A DNA stretch of 64,000 nucleotides from Aptenodytes patagonicus (lineage: Eukaryota; Chordata; Aves; Sphenisciformes; Spheniscidae): NCBI RefSeq assembly GCF_965638725.1, contig NC_134962.1, positions 2,425,501 to 2,489,500 of the forward strand. The letters run 5' to 3'. Position 1 is the first letter of the stretch. Every line of letters starts with the position of its first letter. A program made the translations under genes and the position numbers. The notes under the pieces are model-generated. The model was not told the DNA's origin. It made no database searches and saw only the letters and a list, made by a program, of their open reading frames with translations. This document shows positions 1 to 13,619 of the stretch, one piece after another.

Positions 1-3000
1 AGTCTCAGCTGCAAGAATTTGTCTTCCAGCCTGGGATCAGATTGTTTCCCAGCCAGGCGCTGAGCTGGACACGAGGAGCCACATCAATACAGAAAATGCT
101 CTAGGCTGGTCTCCCGAACTTGGCTGTCCTTTGCTACCTCCTGCTTCCCCAGAGGCCTACCCTGATGCTTTATAAAAGCAGGTTTTATTTTTCCCTGCCC
201 CTATCCAAGACCCTTCAGCACTGCATATACTCATGGCAGACCGTGGCTGTGGGACAGGCAGCACTTGGGGTCTTTCCCTAAAATTGTGCAATGCTTTACT
301 CGGTGTTTCCATGTGCCCAAGCCCCGCGGTGCAGTCGGCTGGAGGGGCTCCTGCCAGCCTGCCCGGCCCCGGGAAGCGGAGCAGCTGTGCCGGGGATGCT
401 CTGAACAAAGTGCCTCTCCCGGTGCCGGCAGCCTGCGATTTGCATACAGATGCATAGGAAATCCTGGCGGGTCCCGGCGTCAAGGGGGAAGGGGACCACC
501 GGTGCGGGCAGAGGTGAGGCTGGCCAATGTGTGGCCCCCCAAATTTTCACCTTGTTGTGGCAGGCTGGGGGGGGACCATCGGCGAGGCTGTCCCCACGGC
601 CACTCCGGTGTGTGCGGCATCAGGAGCAGCCTCCAGCCCAGTGAGCCAGGGGGATGCAGGATGTTCCCCGCGATGCAGCACCATCCTGCCCTGTCTGTCT
701 GTCCATCCTTTTTCCCTTTCCTGCCACTTCTCTTGTTCTTCCTCATCCCTTCTTCATCAGCCTGTTCTCATGCTTTTCCCCTCCTGCTGTCTTTTGTTGA
801 AGATCCAGGGTAATACTTTAAAATGATGTTTAGATCCTGTTCATTTGCTGTCCAACAGCTCTGAGTGCTCCGCACTATCTCACCCAGAGCACAACCCCAC
901 CCAGCTGTGCAAATGGTGTAAAACCCCATCCCTACCACCCTTGCACCTTGAGTCCCCGTTCCATGCCAAAGGTGGGCATTCACCAAAAACAGTGGATTTT
1001 GCAGGCTAAGGAGGGTTGAACAAACTGTCCATCAGCAAGCGGCCAAAAACTACAGCCTGTGATCCCCTCACCCCCACGCAGCAGAGGAACTTCAACTGGA
1101 GACTGCCGTGGTCCATAAACAGACTGTTTGCTTTATTTTAAAGAAAAGTTATCCATCAAATCTCTTTGAATAGCAAATAAACGCAGGGGAGCTGTGAGCG
1201 GCCGTGGAGGGTCCTTGGGCAGAAAGAGGATGAATTTGTCAAACCCGCTGTTTGTACAGCTGGATCCCGAGCGTTTTGCAGCATCGAGAAAGCTGAGGCT
1301 GCATATGAATGAAACACTGAATTCATCGCCCACTTTTTGCGTGCCCTTCCCCGGATGCCAATGGCTCTGTGTTGCCTTTGCTGTTGGACTCTAAACCCCA
1401 CTTGACGTGAGGCTGGCGATGGAGGGACTAGCGATGGAGGGATGCGTGGCAATGTGGGGCAGCACACATTGACTTTCCAAGTTTTGCAAAGGGCTGGGAG
1501 AGGTAAAACACCGGAGCCACAAACATTGCGTCTCAATGAGGAGCTCAGCAACCCCCTCTCCTACCAAAGTGCAATTAAAGAGAACAAAAACCCAACGCCG
1601 TGGAGGTGCTGGAAATGAGACAGCTTCCTCGCTGTCCTTGTAGCTCCCGTTCTCCAATATCGTCCACGGCATCCCAAATGCATGACCTCGGCAAACGTCA
1701 AACTGAGTCTGTTTATCACGTGGCTCCTTAAGAGGTGCTTGCCTGGTGAATGGCCTTGGCATACATTAAGTGAATAAACCACCCCATTGTTCGGCTCCTT
1801 CAGCCGCTCTGCTCAGTTGACCCATTCAATAACTGTTTGTTTGCACAGATTTCCCTGTACAAGTGCAACAAGCTGAACCCTGGATCTAAGCAGATGTGTT
1901 TGGAGTAGGCTCGCTCTCTTCGCTTCCTTCCCATCAAGGTGTATTGTTGCATCTTTTGAGAGCTCAAGCTCTCACCAGCGTGACTCATTCAGGCAAAATT
2001 TCTACGCTGTTTTCAGGGACCCTCTAGGATTTCCAGGCATGATTTACCTCTTCCGTGGCCATATTTTGAGTCTCAAACTAACCCAAAACTTCCTCCTAAG
2101 AGGTCTTTTTATGTTTTATCACAGCATATCCATGCGTGTGAAAACAGGGAATGCAATGGAGCATGGGAAAGGTGTGCAAACACTGTTTGAAGCCAGCATT
2201 GAATCAGATGTGTCAGCATCTCCTCTCCGAGGCTGCTTGGCTCCAGAGAAGGTGCCCTGAAGTCCTCTGGGACTGTGTCTATCACGGACATCCTTTGCCT
2301 TGACCTCGCAGCACTGCGCATCCCAGCCCTTCCCTGCAGCCTGGAGCTCTGCCAGAAGAGTTAGAGATAGGAAAGCCCCAACCTGTACTCCTGGGATGTG
2401 GGGAGACCAAACCATCCCTGTGGCTTGAACTTCTAATTGGCCAAAAGAGAAATGATGTTAAACCCTTGTGCAAGGGCAGATCCCTGCAAGCGCCTTTGTT
2501 TCAGGAACCCCATTTTTCAGACAAGGGATCTGGAGGATTTTCACAAAGATAACGCTTCTCCTTTTGAAAACCATAGATTGGCCCCTAAATTGTCTGATAT
2601 ACAGATCCCACTGCTTGTAGCTCATGTCTTCTACCCAGAAGTAGCAAAGCGCTGTGTAAATGTCATGAGTTCAGGCTGATCAGGCACAATCTTTCCTTGA
2701 CGCAGAGACTGAATGACTCAAAGATTCATGGAAAAATAGTCTCCAGCAGTAAAAGTGAAGGGATCTCCCCAAATATTTAAGAATGTGGGTAACTTTAGGT
2801 ATGGAGTAAGGGCACGTCCCTCAAAACAAAGAAACGGTGGCAAGCCCTGGAGCGCGTGATACTGCTGCCTGAAATCAAAGTCAGCTCAAGGTTAGCTAAA
2901 AATACAGCAGACACGTTCTGCAGGACTGTGGATGCCAAGACCCAATAAGCTATTAAAAGTTCTGGAGATTTTAAATCCTTTTTTCCATTGATGTATCACA

Positions 3001-3529
3001 TGAATCACAAATACCCTCAAACGAGCCATTTGTGCGTCTCCCTCCAGACGGAGCTGACAGGGGGATAAACCAAACGCATGCAAATATTATTTCAGGGCAG
3101 GCTGAGATTGGATGGGGTGAAAGAGAAAAGTTAAACATAGAAGCATATTTATTTCTGCATAATTTTGTCAGCTTTCTGCTGGCAGCGAGAGACTAAACTT
3201 CGGAGGAGCCTGACCTCCGGATTATCCGAGGGAAGACATGTGCTTGCTGTTTCAGAGTCACCATCTGTGAGGGAGATTTCGGGGAACGAAGACGTGTGGC
3301 AGGGAGACGGCTGCATCAGCCCAGCCTGGAGAGGAACCACCGGAACCTTCAATTCCTGAGCATCCTCCCAGCCCTGCCTGTGCATTTATCACTGCAACGA
3401 GTTTCTGCTTGACAGGGGGGCTCTTCAGCTTTTCTATTTCTTCCCCACCAACCCTGCAGCCCAGCTCCGGGGGACTTTCCCCCCTCCTGCAATCAGCCCC
3501 GGCGGGTCCATTTGCTTTTGTCTCCTATT

Positions 3530-3790
3530 AATTGCTTGCTACTTTTCACTGCCTGCTCCTCCCCCTTTTAAAGATAAATTTTAAAGCCCGAGCAGGGTGG
3601 AGAATGGTTGAGCCCGCTGTTATTTTTGACATTCGCCCCAGTGACAGCTGGACCTTGCAAGGCTGGGGCCGTTCGCACACAAAGCCTATTAGCTGTGCCC
3701 ACTCACTTAATGAGGCCTGAAGTCTGGAAGGAAAATTTCCTCCCCGAAGTGTGGCAGAGCCCTTTGTCATTGTAAACAGGCGCTGCTTGC
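3530..3790. promoter_or_regulatory. candidate regulatory island
   Basis: An ordered stretch with TTAATTGC, GACAGCTGG (E-box CAGCTG), CTTTGTC (SOX-like, 3762) and GTAAACA (forkhead-like, 3772-3778). The call rests on motif density alone. Confidence 0.2.
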
Positions 3791-6700
3791 CGAGCCCTGC
3801 CTTGCCTTTCTCCTTCCTGCCACCGTGGCTTTTCTATTTACTCAGGAAACAAAAGCAAAGCCGTGTCAGCGCGCAGGGAAGAAAATGCACCCAGCTACTT
3901 GGGTTCACACGCATGCATGGACACGTGTGCCCGCCTCTGCCACCCACCTACCTTGGCCAGAGCTCCCCGGTGACACGGACACGAAGGGGACACCTGGGCA
4001 TGGGCTGTGGGACGGGGAGGGAGGAATGCACCTGGGATTTGCAGATCCATAGGAACCGTTCCCTATAGGAACTGGCTGTACAGGCCAGAACAGCAGTGGA
4101 AAGAAGAGCGGGACGCTTCCTCCAAAATCCTTTACCTAACCACAGTGATCTGGGGCTCCAGAAATTCCTGCGTTCGCCGCAAAGTCAGTTTTGAGGGATA
4201 TTTTCTTCCGTGAATTTCTCTAGTTGTCTTCTGAATTTGCATCATTTTTTTCTTGAGCAAGGAGCTTCCTTCCCAGCTCTACAAATACTTCACAAAGGAA
4301 TATTTTCTTCTGCCTCTTTTGGACTTGCAGCCTGACCAGGTTTGTTGCATTGTAAGCCCCAACATGTCCCATTTTATGGCCACTTACAATGGGAGTCACT
4401 ACCCAACAGAATAAAGCCATAAGTGCCTATAAAGCATTTTAGAAACGGAAACACTGGTGTAACTGGTAGCACATGTTTATTGAGACTATTAGCAAATGCA
4501 AGCAAAGAGCAAGGAAAACAGGAAAAAACCCAACTGCTTTCCCTGAGCGAGGCCACCTCACAGATGGTCCTTCCTTGGGCTGAGGTTGACCAGTCACTTG
4601 ACATAGACCCTGTCACCAAAGGCAAGCAAAGTTACTAGGAGGAAAGCTTTGGAATATAGGTCTTGATTTGATTAAGAAGATGAAATCTCCAGGTCTCATG
4701 ATTTGCAACATAACCTTCAATGTCAGCCAGGCTTAAATAAGAGCTGGAATATCTGCCCAGTCTTCATCCAGGCTAGGAAAGAGCCGAGAGGTGCAAGCTG
4801 TCCCTTCTTTGTAGTGTCGCTACCGAAGCCTAAAGAGCATTTAAATATCCTGCTTGGAGTGCGTGCGAGGGCAGGCTGAGGCTGCTGCAAACATCACAGC
4901 CTGCACGGCAGCGATTTGCTTTTGTGGTTCAAGTGGGCAGAGAATGGCTTGAGAGCTGGACCTCAGAGGACGACCTTGTGCCATTGCTTTCCTGGGCTGC
5001 CCCTGGCTAAAACTTCCAAGAGGCTTCAGAAAAGCAGCTCCCAGCCTGCAGTGTCTCTGATCTGCTGGCACCCCTTCCCCCGTTTCTTTTTTGTTCCTTC
5101 TTCTCTAGGGATTTGCTTGCTATTTTTTAAATATTTGCATATTTCAGTGCTTTCTTTCTGTTGGTAACCAATGCTGTTTGGTAAAAGCTGAGACATTCTC
5201 TAAATGTAAGCCAGGCAAAAAAATCACCTTTTTTGTGTGCTTTGCAATTATCACAGCAAAATGATTCCTTTCTTCCTGCCATAGTCAGTAATTTATTTTT
5301 TAACAGAAAAACTAAAATGTTACTTCAAGAACGCTGGGTTAATGCTGTTCTTGTTTTCCCTGTGAAGTTAAGCTGGGTTTGTGACTGTATTGTTTGTCTT
5401 CAATTTATAAAATTGCTTGTGGGTATGTCCCACTTTGGGAAGATACAAGAGGCATTCACAAGCGAGAAAATCTCAAGTTCCAAGTTGGTTGTTTAGTAAC
5501 AAAGGGAGGGAAAAGACCAATCTTTATCAGATGTTTTAAACTTGCCTTTGCCAGTGTTTCTAAAGTAGCTTTTCCCTGTTTGCTTCATACATCCTAAGGC
5601 ATAAGACTGACTGTCTCAGGAAATACGCAGCGATCTTTGATCACCAATCTCAGCATCTCCTGCTTGCTCCTCCAGTTCCCTGCGTTGACACCAGCCCATG
5701 AGCACAAGGACTCCTGCACGCACCTTGTGGCAGCCTTCTCCTGAGCAATGCTTTGTCAGGGGATGATGGAGAGAGAAACAGGATAAATAATGTTGATGTG
5801 AAGTGACCAAGTCCTTCCCTTCCCACAAGCCATGATTGCCCTTTTGGACCATTTGAATTTCAGCCCGTTCTGGGGATCAGGGAAAGAGGTTTTCTACTCT
5901 CACACGGCTTTGTGTGAACTGTCCAGACTGCAGCAGCTTTGGTGGAGCTCCTTATTGACCATCCCAACTCCTGTTACCTTAGGCCAAGACCACCTGTTTG
6001 CAGCAGCTTAGTCTATCTGATGGGTAGTCAGGTCTTGAGAGACAATGATGATTTGGCAATCCAAGTCTCCTGGTTTAATGAGTGTCCGGTTTAGGGAAAT
6101 GTGTGTAAATGCTGACTGCGGGGTAGGAATGTGAAGACCTGGGCTGTAAGAGCAATGCTAATGCTGTAGCAGTTGTAATGTGCTACGTAGCTTTGCCCAC
6201 CATTTGAGCAAGCTTTCCAGGTACTCTGTTTGACAGCTCCTGCATGTCCAGCACACGTGAAAGCCTCTCAGTCACAGTTCTCCATAAATCCTTGAAAATT
6301 TTCCCTAATGGCAATGGAGAACCTTCCTGTTGCACATAGTCACCTTGCGTAGGGCTGCTCCGGAGAGCACAGAGCCTGCTATGGTCCCCTTTTCCTCTTG
6401 TGGTTCTGTGTACTTTGGGGGCTGGATTTTGACACAGAGAAGTCTGCAGAAGCCCCTCTTCCCTCTGGTGTCAGCTTCTGCCCAGCAGGCTCTGTGCAAG
6501 GGGATTAGGACACAGCAAAGGAGCCGCAGAGGTCGGGGAGGAGGTTGTGCTGCAAACCAAGATGGGGGCCAGGAGCCTTTCTCCATCACTGTGGCCTCTT
6601 CGTCTCAATGTCCTTCTAATATCTGCTAATCGGCTTTTCATTCGTAGGCTCCGTTTTAATTCACCGGTGTTCATACCTCTGACATTAAGTTGGCAAGCTT

Positions 6701-6934
6701 GCGCCTGTGTAAAAGCTGTAAGTCAGGACTGGGCAAACGGCTCCAGGAGTGCCTGCGAGCTTGGCGTGTGTCAAGGGGATTTGCATTTTGAAGACGGAGC
6801 TAATCCCTTTTCTATGGTCCGCACTCGTAGGCAGCTGCCCCAGAAGCGTTTTTGCCTGTCCTCTCCTCCACCCTCCCTATTGACGGGGATTTCAGAACAA
6901 AGAGGGTGGCGGGTCAGGGGTGGGAGCACCAACC

Positions 6935-7010
6935 AGGCACGCAGGAGACCTGGCTCCAGCCCTCTGCTCTCACACAGCCTCCCAAGGTGACCCTGGATAA
7001 GTCTCGCAGA
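6935..7010 (+). repeat. MIR-type SINE relic
   Basis: AGGAGACCTGGCTCCAGCC followed by CTGCTCT, CACACAGC, GTGACCCTGGATAAGTCTC lines up in order with the tRNA-like to core part of the MIR consensus (GAGACCTGGGTTC, GGCTCTGCC, GTGTGACCTTGGGCAAGTC). Diverged and recognised by eye. Confidence 0.45.
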
Positions 7011-8264
7011 CTACACCTACACGGGCGCCGGAACAGGCTTACGCATGCTAACACCAACCCATCCACGAAGCTGGTCTTCAGCCCAGCTCCGGCTCCAGCC
7101 AGCCCAGGTCAGGAAAGCTGCTGGGGGACACGGCTGGAAACGAGTAGATGTATAAACACCTTACCAGCACTTCCAACCAGCTTTTTAAAATTTGAATTGC
7201 ATCTACTCAGTATTGCTGGGGAAGTATTTTGAGAGCTCTGTGAAAATCTGGGCACGTGTTTCCGCTCCTTTGGTCTGCAGGGCCTTCTAAAGCCGATATT
7301 GAGCGAGGGTTAGATTTCATATTGTCTCATCATTTCATATCATCTTCTGCGCGTACTGCAGAAGTTGCTGCGACGTCAGCAGCTGACAGGGGAGATGTCC
7401 AGAGTCCCTGGATGAGACCACGATTTTCAAAGCCAACTGCAGGATGTAGATTCTCAGCACTCACCGAAATGAATAGGAGTGTTAAATCTAAAAATCCAGT
7501 TGGTTTCGCCAAGTGAACAAAATTCTTGTGAACATCCCTTTTGCCACTATTTGATTAAAAATATTAACCTCAAGATGAAGAAGGTGGGAGAATTGAATTC
7601 CAAGAAATTTGGCTGGATTTGATTTTTGTGCTTCATTTACAGAGTCCAGGATGATCTTTCCAAAGTACGGGTGATTATTTGTACCAACCCTGTGCAATGA
7701 CTGTCTTTTACGCAGTTGTGACGAGGGGTTTGGAAGATAAGGAAGAGTTTTTAGACCATTTCCAGCCCCTTCTGTGTGACTCTGCAGTTACCTGCCAAGA
7801 TACCCCAGGACTCAAAGAGGCCAAGCTCCCTGCTCGCCTCTCGTGGAAGAAGGAAGACCTGCAACCCCAATTTCTGGTCCATGAATGCTTCCCTTTCCAA
7901 CAAATCAACATTTTCCAATGATGGGGGAAAAATGTTTCCCTTAGAAAATCTCCCATCAACTTTACAGCTACAGACCACACCAAGTCCGTCACTGGGTCGT
8001 GGAGGTATTTGCAGGTGTTTGGTCTCTGACCTCTCCTCTTAGAGTGGGAAGACTTGCACCAAAGCAAGCAGTCATCACCTCCATGTTAGTCCTGGGGAAA
8101 AAAGTCCAGTGCTGACAACCTTTGGTGCGATTATTTCATATCACAAGGTTGGCTGGGCAGGTAGATGCTGCCAGAGCAGGGAAATCACCCAGCACAGCAT
8201 GGGCAGGTAGGCTTTTGTTGGCCGTGCAGGAACGCAGATTCCCCCCAAGCGGTGAAGAAAATAG

Positions 8265-8420
8265 AGTTGGGTTGCATTTGAAATAAGGCTCATGCAAAAA
8301 TTTGCATAATAACATGTAAAAAAATGTGATGTGAAACTAAATATAGTGCAGTGCTATTTTACCAACCTCTGGTTAATCAAAGTTAACTGCATTATAATGT
8401 AACATGCGTTGTCTCACTGC
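8265..8420. promoter_or_regulatory. candidate regulatory island with inverted POU-like sites
   Basis: AT-rich block with the inverted pair ATGCAAA-AA-TTTGCAT (8292-8307), of which 8300-8307 is a perfect octamer, and GTTAATCAAAGTTAAC, which holds a TCF/LEF-type ATCAAAG (8376-8382). Conservation not tested. Confidence 0.3.
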
Positions 8421-9399
8421 ATATCAAATTTCCATTCTTCCAAACCATAGGCGTGTGTCTGAAAGGCGGCTCTACAAAGGAGTACAGCAGAAAACGAAAT
8501 CCCAACCATACTACATTTCAAATCGTCAGTAAACTTGCTTTTATACTGATAAAAAAGTTTTAATTCTTCATTTTAAGTCTCACCACGCCATTTGAAGCAG
8601 ACCTGGGTGGAAGGGTTGGGTGGAAGGGCCAGCAGGAGGAAACACCCATTTCCAATTCTCTGGAAAAAGCCAGATTTGTCGGTCATGTCTGGAACAGACA
8701 TAGAAATATTCACTTGAACCAAACCCACAATTTTCTGTAGAAAGAAAGAAAGTTTTCAGGTAAAGCCTTTCAGCCTGCTCTATTTAATCTGCAATGTCTT
8801 GAGTCTCTCAGAGGAGTGTTGTCACTATGTGAGCGTTAGCCAAGGCTGGTCCTACAGGAAAGTCGGAAAAGAAAAGTGCACCAATCTTATCTTTGATTTT
8901 TTGTTTCTTTCTCTTTTTGTTAAGAAACTTGTCCTCTAAATCTCACATCTTTCCATTTTCTCCTCCTGCAATTTCTGTCATGAACTGTGATCGCTGTCCT
9001 ACCAAGTTCTTGCTATGGCTCCAAGGCAGTATAGTACGTATTTCTATGTTATCTTGATTTAAAAAGCAGAGATTATATTGCAAATCAGACACAGGGCTGT
9101 CACCTCGTGCAAGCCTCAGTGGCCTGGTGAATCCCACACTCTTGTTAATATTCATATTGGAGCTAACAGCAGTGTTGGAGGCTCCGATGGGCTCCGTTGT
9201 GTAAGGTCCCGTACAAACACGCGTGGGAAACGCGGGTCCCTGCTTGTCGAGCGAAGCTCTCCCCTTTTTGAGCCGATAGTTGATCGACTGCCCTCACTCG
9301 GGGTTTTTTATGGCACGAGGACCGCCAGCGTTCGGCACGTTCCTGGAAACACCCCACTCTCCCCGTTCAAAGCCCCTGTGGGCTGAACTCCTCCACGGC

Positions 9400-9560
9400 T
9401 GCTGTTAATAGGTTAATGAGACCCTCGTCTGGCGGAGTTAGAGTGCCTGGCTTTCTAAGATAAAACTATCCAGCGACATTAGGAGGTTGGGCCTCTTTAT
9501 GACTGAACGCCATTCATCCTGAGTACACAAGAGCTCGCAAATTTAATAAGCAGAATCCAT
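9400..9560. promoter_or_regulatory. candidate regulatory island
   Basis: Contains GTTAATAGGTTAATGAG, AAGATAAAACTATCC (GATA-like, both orientations) and TTTAATAAGC in a short low-complexity-free block. Weak, motif-based call. Confidence 0.2.
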
Positions 9561-9889
9561 TTCAGCCCCGTGGCCTGCCATGGCAACAGGAGAGAGGGGC
9601 TCCAGCCTCCGCTGCTCAGGCATCATTATCTCCAGGGCCATCTGCTCCAGAGAAGCACAATCCCAAACTCATTTAAATAGAGCCAGCCTGAAATATGTGA
9701 TGATTTTTCCCAGTCTCCCCCTCCCCGCCAGCTCCCCCCCTTCCCCACGCGCGGCTACACCTCTGCACACAAGCGGGAGGAGATGTAATATTCAAAGGGT
9801 GAGGAGAGGGTACGGGAGATAAGATTATAGCGATAAAGAACTGAGGGAAGGCAAACGGGGGAGGGAAGAACTTTCCTCCTTTGGCTGCC

Positions 9890-10110
9890 ATTCCCCGAGA
9901 AAGCAAGAGGTTGCAATAAATTATAAATGTATTTTTCAAATCATCTTCTTGGAAGAAATATTTCATAAACAATGATTCATCACCCTCCCCAGAACTCAGC
10001 CTCTCTGGAACAATTAAGTGGTGAAGAAAACTAACCCAGCTAATTCATTTCTTTCCCTGCTTTCTGACTGACGGTGCACTGTCCTCGTCATAAATGGATA
10101 CTATAAATTA
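9890..10110. promoter_or_regulatory. candidate regulatory island with NKX-type site
   Basis: AT-rich block with AACAATGATTCAT, CAATTAAGTGG (NK2-type TTAAGTGG at 10014-10021) and CTAATTC. NKX2-2 acts in endocrine and ventral neural lineages where MYT1 is used, so the site would be plausible. Conservation not tested. Confidence 0.25.
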
Positions 10111-13100
10111 CCGTGTCCCTAAACATGTTCACCCCTCGTAACTGGGGACATTTTGGAAAGCAAATGGGAGGGGTTGGGGGAAGAGGGTTCAGTCCTTGTC
10201 CTGTGGGGCTCAGACGATTTGCACCCATGCATGCGCTGCCTCGTGTTTTGGGGCTCCCAAGCCAGGGTTTGGGATGGGGACCCATGACAGCTCGCTGAGA
10301 TGAGAAGCCTCAAGTGCATCCCCGAAGGGGACAGGAGGGGACATGGGCTTTGACAGAGGAACATAAACAAGAGCGTGCAAAGTTGCACCATGCCTCTGCT
10401 TCTTCATGAAGTCATTTTTAATGCATCTGTTTTATTTTGGACATAACTCACTGCTCACAGGCACGGCGGCTGCAGGAGCTGTAAGGAGCGGCGTGAGCCG
10501 AAGCAGGGGCAATGGGGGACGCCAGTGGGTGCTTTTGCAAGTCATTGTCCCAACAGTGTGTGAAGTTTGCGGAGCACTTCGGGCTGTAGCTGGGAAGAGA
10601 TGGCCAAGAGCAAGCACCGGGGAGCCCCAGGGGGAAATCCCGGCCGGCACCCAGGCTGGGAAGGGTGTTTCTCTGCCCGGCCCCTCCACCATGGCTCTGC
10701 ACGGTGGGAGAGATGTTGTGGCCGGAGGGGAAAGAAGTTACTGCGGGAATTTCTGAAAGATGTCATTTCTCATTTGTTTTCTGTCAGCGTCTTCTGACCT
10801 CCGCTCGCTGGGTCACGGGAGTAAATCTGTCATGGGCTAAAATCTGGGTTTCCTCTGCCGAGGTGGAGGCAGCGCCTGCCCGCTGAGCATCCCTGTCCCT
10901 CCCGAGTCAGTAAATGTGTCTGGAAACACTTGCCCTGCCTGTTCTCGTGTTTCTGGGTCTGCATCCATGCAGCACGCATACACCACACAGCATGAGCACT
11001 CGTGCACATGCACAGAGGTGTCGAGGCTGTGGATGGGCTGCTGCAGCCCCGTTAGCTTTCAGGGGAGGCGTGCAGTGGGATGTGTGACTTTGCCAGCTGC
11101 CTGTTCGTACCTACGCGGTGCCGGGGTCTCTTTCGCCTGAAGCTCCTACCTGCCAAGTTTCCCGGCTCCACTCCAAGGCACGTGGAGTTCATACAGATTA
11201 TAAGGAGCGAGGCGGCAGTACGTCAACGAGATCAAATGAAAGTGTAGAAATACGTCTGGGGGGGTGGTGAAATGAAATCGTATATATTCATTACATTTAT
11301 TTAGTGATGTTAAGCCTCCCAGTGCCATAACACCCTGCATATGCCGTCATCATTCACCTGCAGTGGAGGCAGCCACCTCTGGGAGAGAGCGTGGCAGATG
11401 GCCAGAAAGCCAGAGCAGCATCGCCGAGGTGGGGACGTGATGAATGCCTGCAAGGACGGATATCTCTGCCCTGGCCCCAGGGAGAATTGAAGGAGGCAGA
11501 ATGGAATTACATATCTTGGAAATTGGAGGTTTTCCACCATCAACTGAGTCCTGGGATATTTCAGCGTCTGCTTCTGTGGATTTTTGCAAGAGTAGTTCTT
11601 GCTCAGGTGAGGAAATGGTGGTCACCATTGGTGCACATCCCTGGGCAATGCAACCACACATGCACAAGACATCTTGGGTGACCAAGGTGCCCAGTGTCCC
11701 TTCCTGGAGGCTGAAACTGCTTTGGTCACATCCCTTACTTTGCACGGAAATAATCTTTAAGTGTTCACTAACTCAAGTTGTCAGGTCATTGATTAGGAAC
11801 GCAGACTCAGCAAACCCCGGGTGATAAATAGCATATGACATATTAACTTATATAGAAAGCCTCTATTGCTTTGAAATCTTTTTAGGTTGATAAATTGGAG
11901 GATCTACCACAAAATCCATAATAATGTGTTTTTCTCTGTAGCTCAGTTAGAAATGATAAGGTAGCAAGTGTTATCAGAGATGAATAAGATTCGAAGCATT
12001 TGCAGAAGTATTTTAATTTATTAAAGCTGCAGAACAGTTGAAAAAATCGTAAGAATGGTTTTGCTGCAAGTATCTCAGCTTTTTCTTTTCCTGGACTGGC
12101 TAACACCACACGACGACCTGAACTTAACCAGGTCTTTGAGTTCTCATCCTAGACAGAGATTTGGCCAACAAACAAACAAACAAAAACCCCTTATGAAGAC
12201 ACAAGTTCAGGTCCTGTTTTCTTTCTTAGAAGAAAAATTATTTCCTCCAGAGAAATTTCAGACCTTTTTATCTCCTCATGTAAATCCTTGTCAGAAATGT
12301 CCCAGGAACTGATATTCACAGTAACATGCAGCGTCCACTCCAGACGAAAGGAAAACCAGATGTCTTTGCAGACAGACTGATGCTGCAGACTCCATCTGAT
12401 CCTCTGTGAAATCTCAGCCTGGAGTTTCATGGACCTCCTTTCACCAGCCAGCCTAGAATCTTGCCTTAAGCACACACATTCAATTATTTAGCAAGGAAAA
12501 TGGGCTCCTGTAACTAATAAAATATCTGATTTAGCCCCTTAATCCCATCCTAACATCTTTAAACCAGTGCCAACACAGGTGAGACCTCTGGGAGAGGAAA
12601 GCTAAATATTGCTCTCTGCCTCGTGGCTTGCTTTCAAACGTACATTTCATTCCATCTCTGTTGTTCAGAATTAATGTTGCAAAGAGAGCGGCAGAGAGCT
12701 TTTCTAGGAAAGCATGGCAAATGCCCAGCTCCAGCAGAAACCAGCCTACCACCATGCAGATCCGCTCTAACATGGGTAATTCATCCCGGATGGCAAAGGC
12801 TGGGCGTGTTTTTTTGAAATGCTCAGCTGTTAGCAAGATGAGAAAACCAACTCATGGGTCAAAGCTCTCGGAGCAAATCTTTCTGCCTTATTTTTCAGCT
12901 TTTGAGAGATAAAGCCCAGCAGGTGGGAAGGAAGAGATTGAACAGGACAATTTTTCATTCTTCCATACGCAAATTCTTGGCCGCAATCTCTCCAGCTCCT
13001 GGTGCGGTGGCCTAAAGTAACTAGACAGCACAGACCGAAATCTTTCCTGCGTAATTGTGTGCTTCACTGGACTGACACTGGGAATGAATTTAGCTCACCC

Positions 13101-13470
13101 GAGGCTCAGCTGGAGATGGGGTGGCTTTCGAGGAGCTTACGCTCAGTCCCAGCGCATCATCCCTCATTGATTGATCACCTTTTCTGCAGACTCTGACAAG
13201 AGGTATGAAACGATCATTAAAGGTGCCCCTCAGAAAGGCTCCAAGCCATTTTCTATCAGTTTTACACTGTATTGGGAGGACTGAGGCAACTGGCATCTTC
13301 CCAGTCTAATTCTGCAGCTGATGTAGCTGGCTGGGGCTAAAGGGGTGGCACGGAGGAAAACCTGTGCTGTGAACAAGGTCTGGGCGAGCCTGGGAGGTCA
13401 GCAGACACCAGTGATTTGGCTTTAGTCTGATACAACTCAGCTCTCAACTTTGATCACATTAGCAAGAGTT

Positions 13471-13486
13471 AAAAAAAAAAAAAAAA
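13471..13486. repeat. poly-A run (16)
   Basis: Uninterrupted 16 adenines, with no flanking SINE or LINE recognised. Confidence 0.9.
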
Positions 13487-13619
13487 GCAGGGAAATTTGA
13501 CTTTTCTGACAAGAAAACCCCACATTTGGATTGCTTGTAGTGAAGAAGCATCGGGCTAAAAGTCCACAAAAATTTGGGGCAGGCTATAGTTATAAATGTA
13601 CCTAACATCCTTCCCGGTG

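Larger units (their letters stand above)
1..7700. other. upstream gene-free DNA
   Basis: No reading frame here resembles a known protein, and the longer ones lack family motifs or a consistent splice pattern. The stretch mixes GC-moderate unique sequence with AT-rich patches. Visible elements are octamers ATTTGCAT/ATGCAAAT at 438, 3078, 4235, 5133 and 6779, a candidate regulatory island near 3.5-3.8 kb and a MIR-like relic at 6.9-7.0 kb. In human the gene upstream of MYT1 is NPBWR2, a single-exon receptor gene; no such frame is present here. Confidence 0.6.

Noticed and set aside
2626..2670. SINE tail-like AAAGCGCTGTGTAAATG
   Set aside because: Too short to assign to any family.
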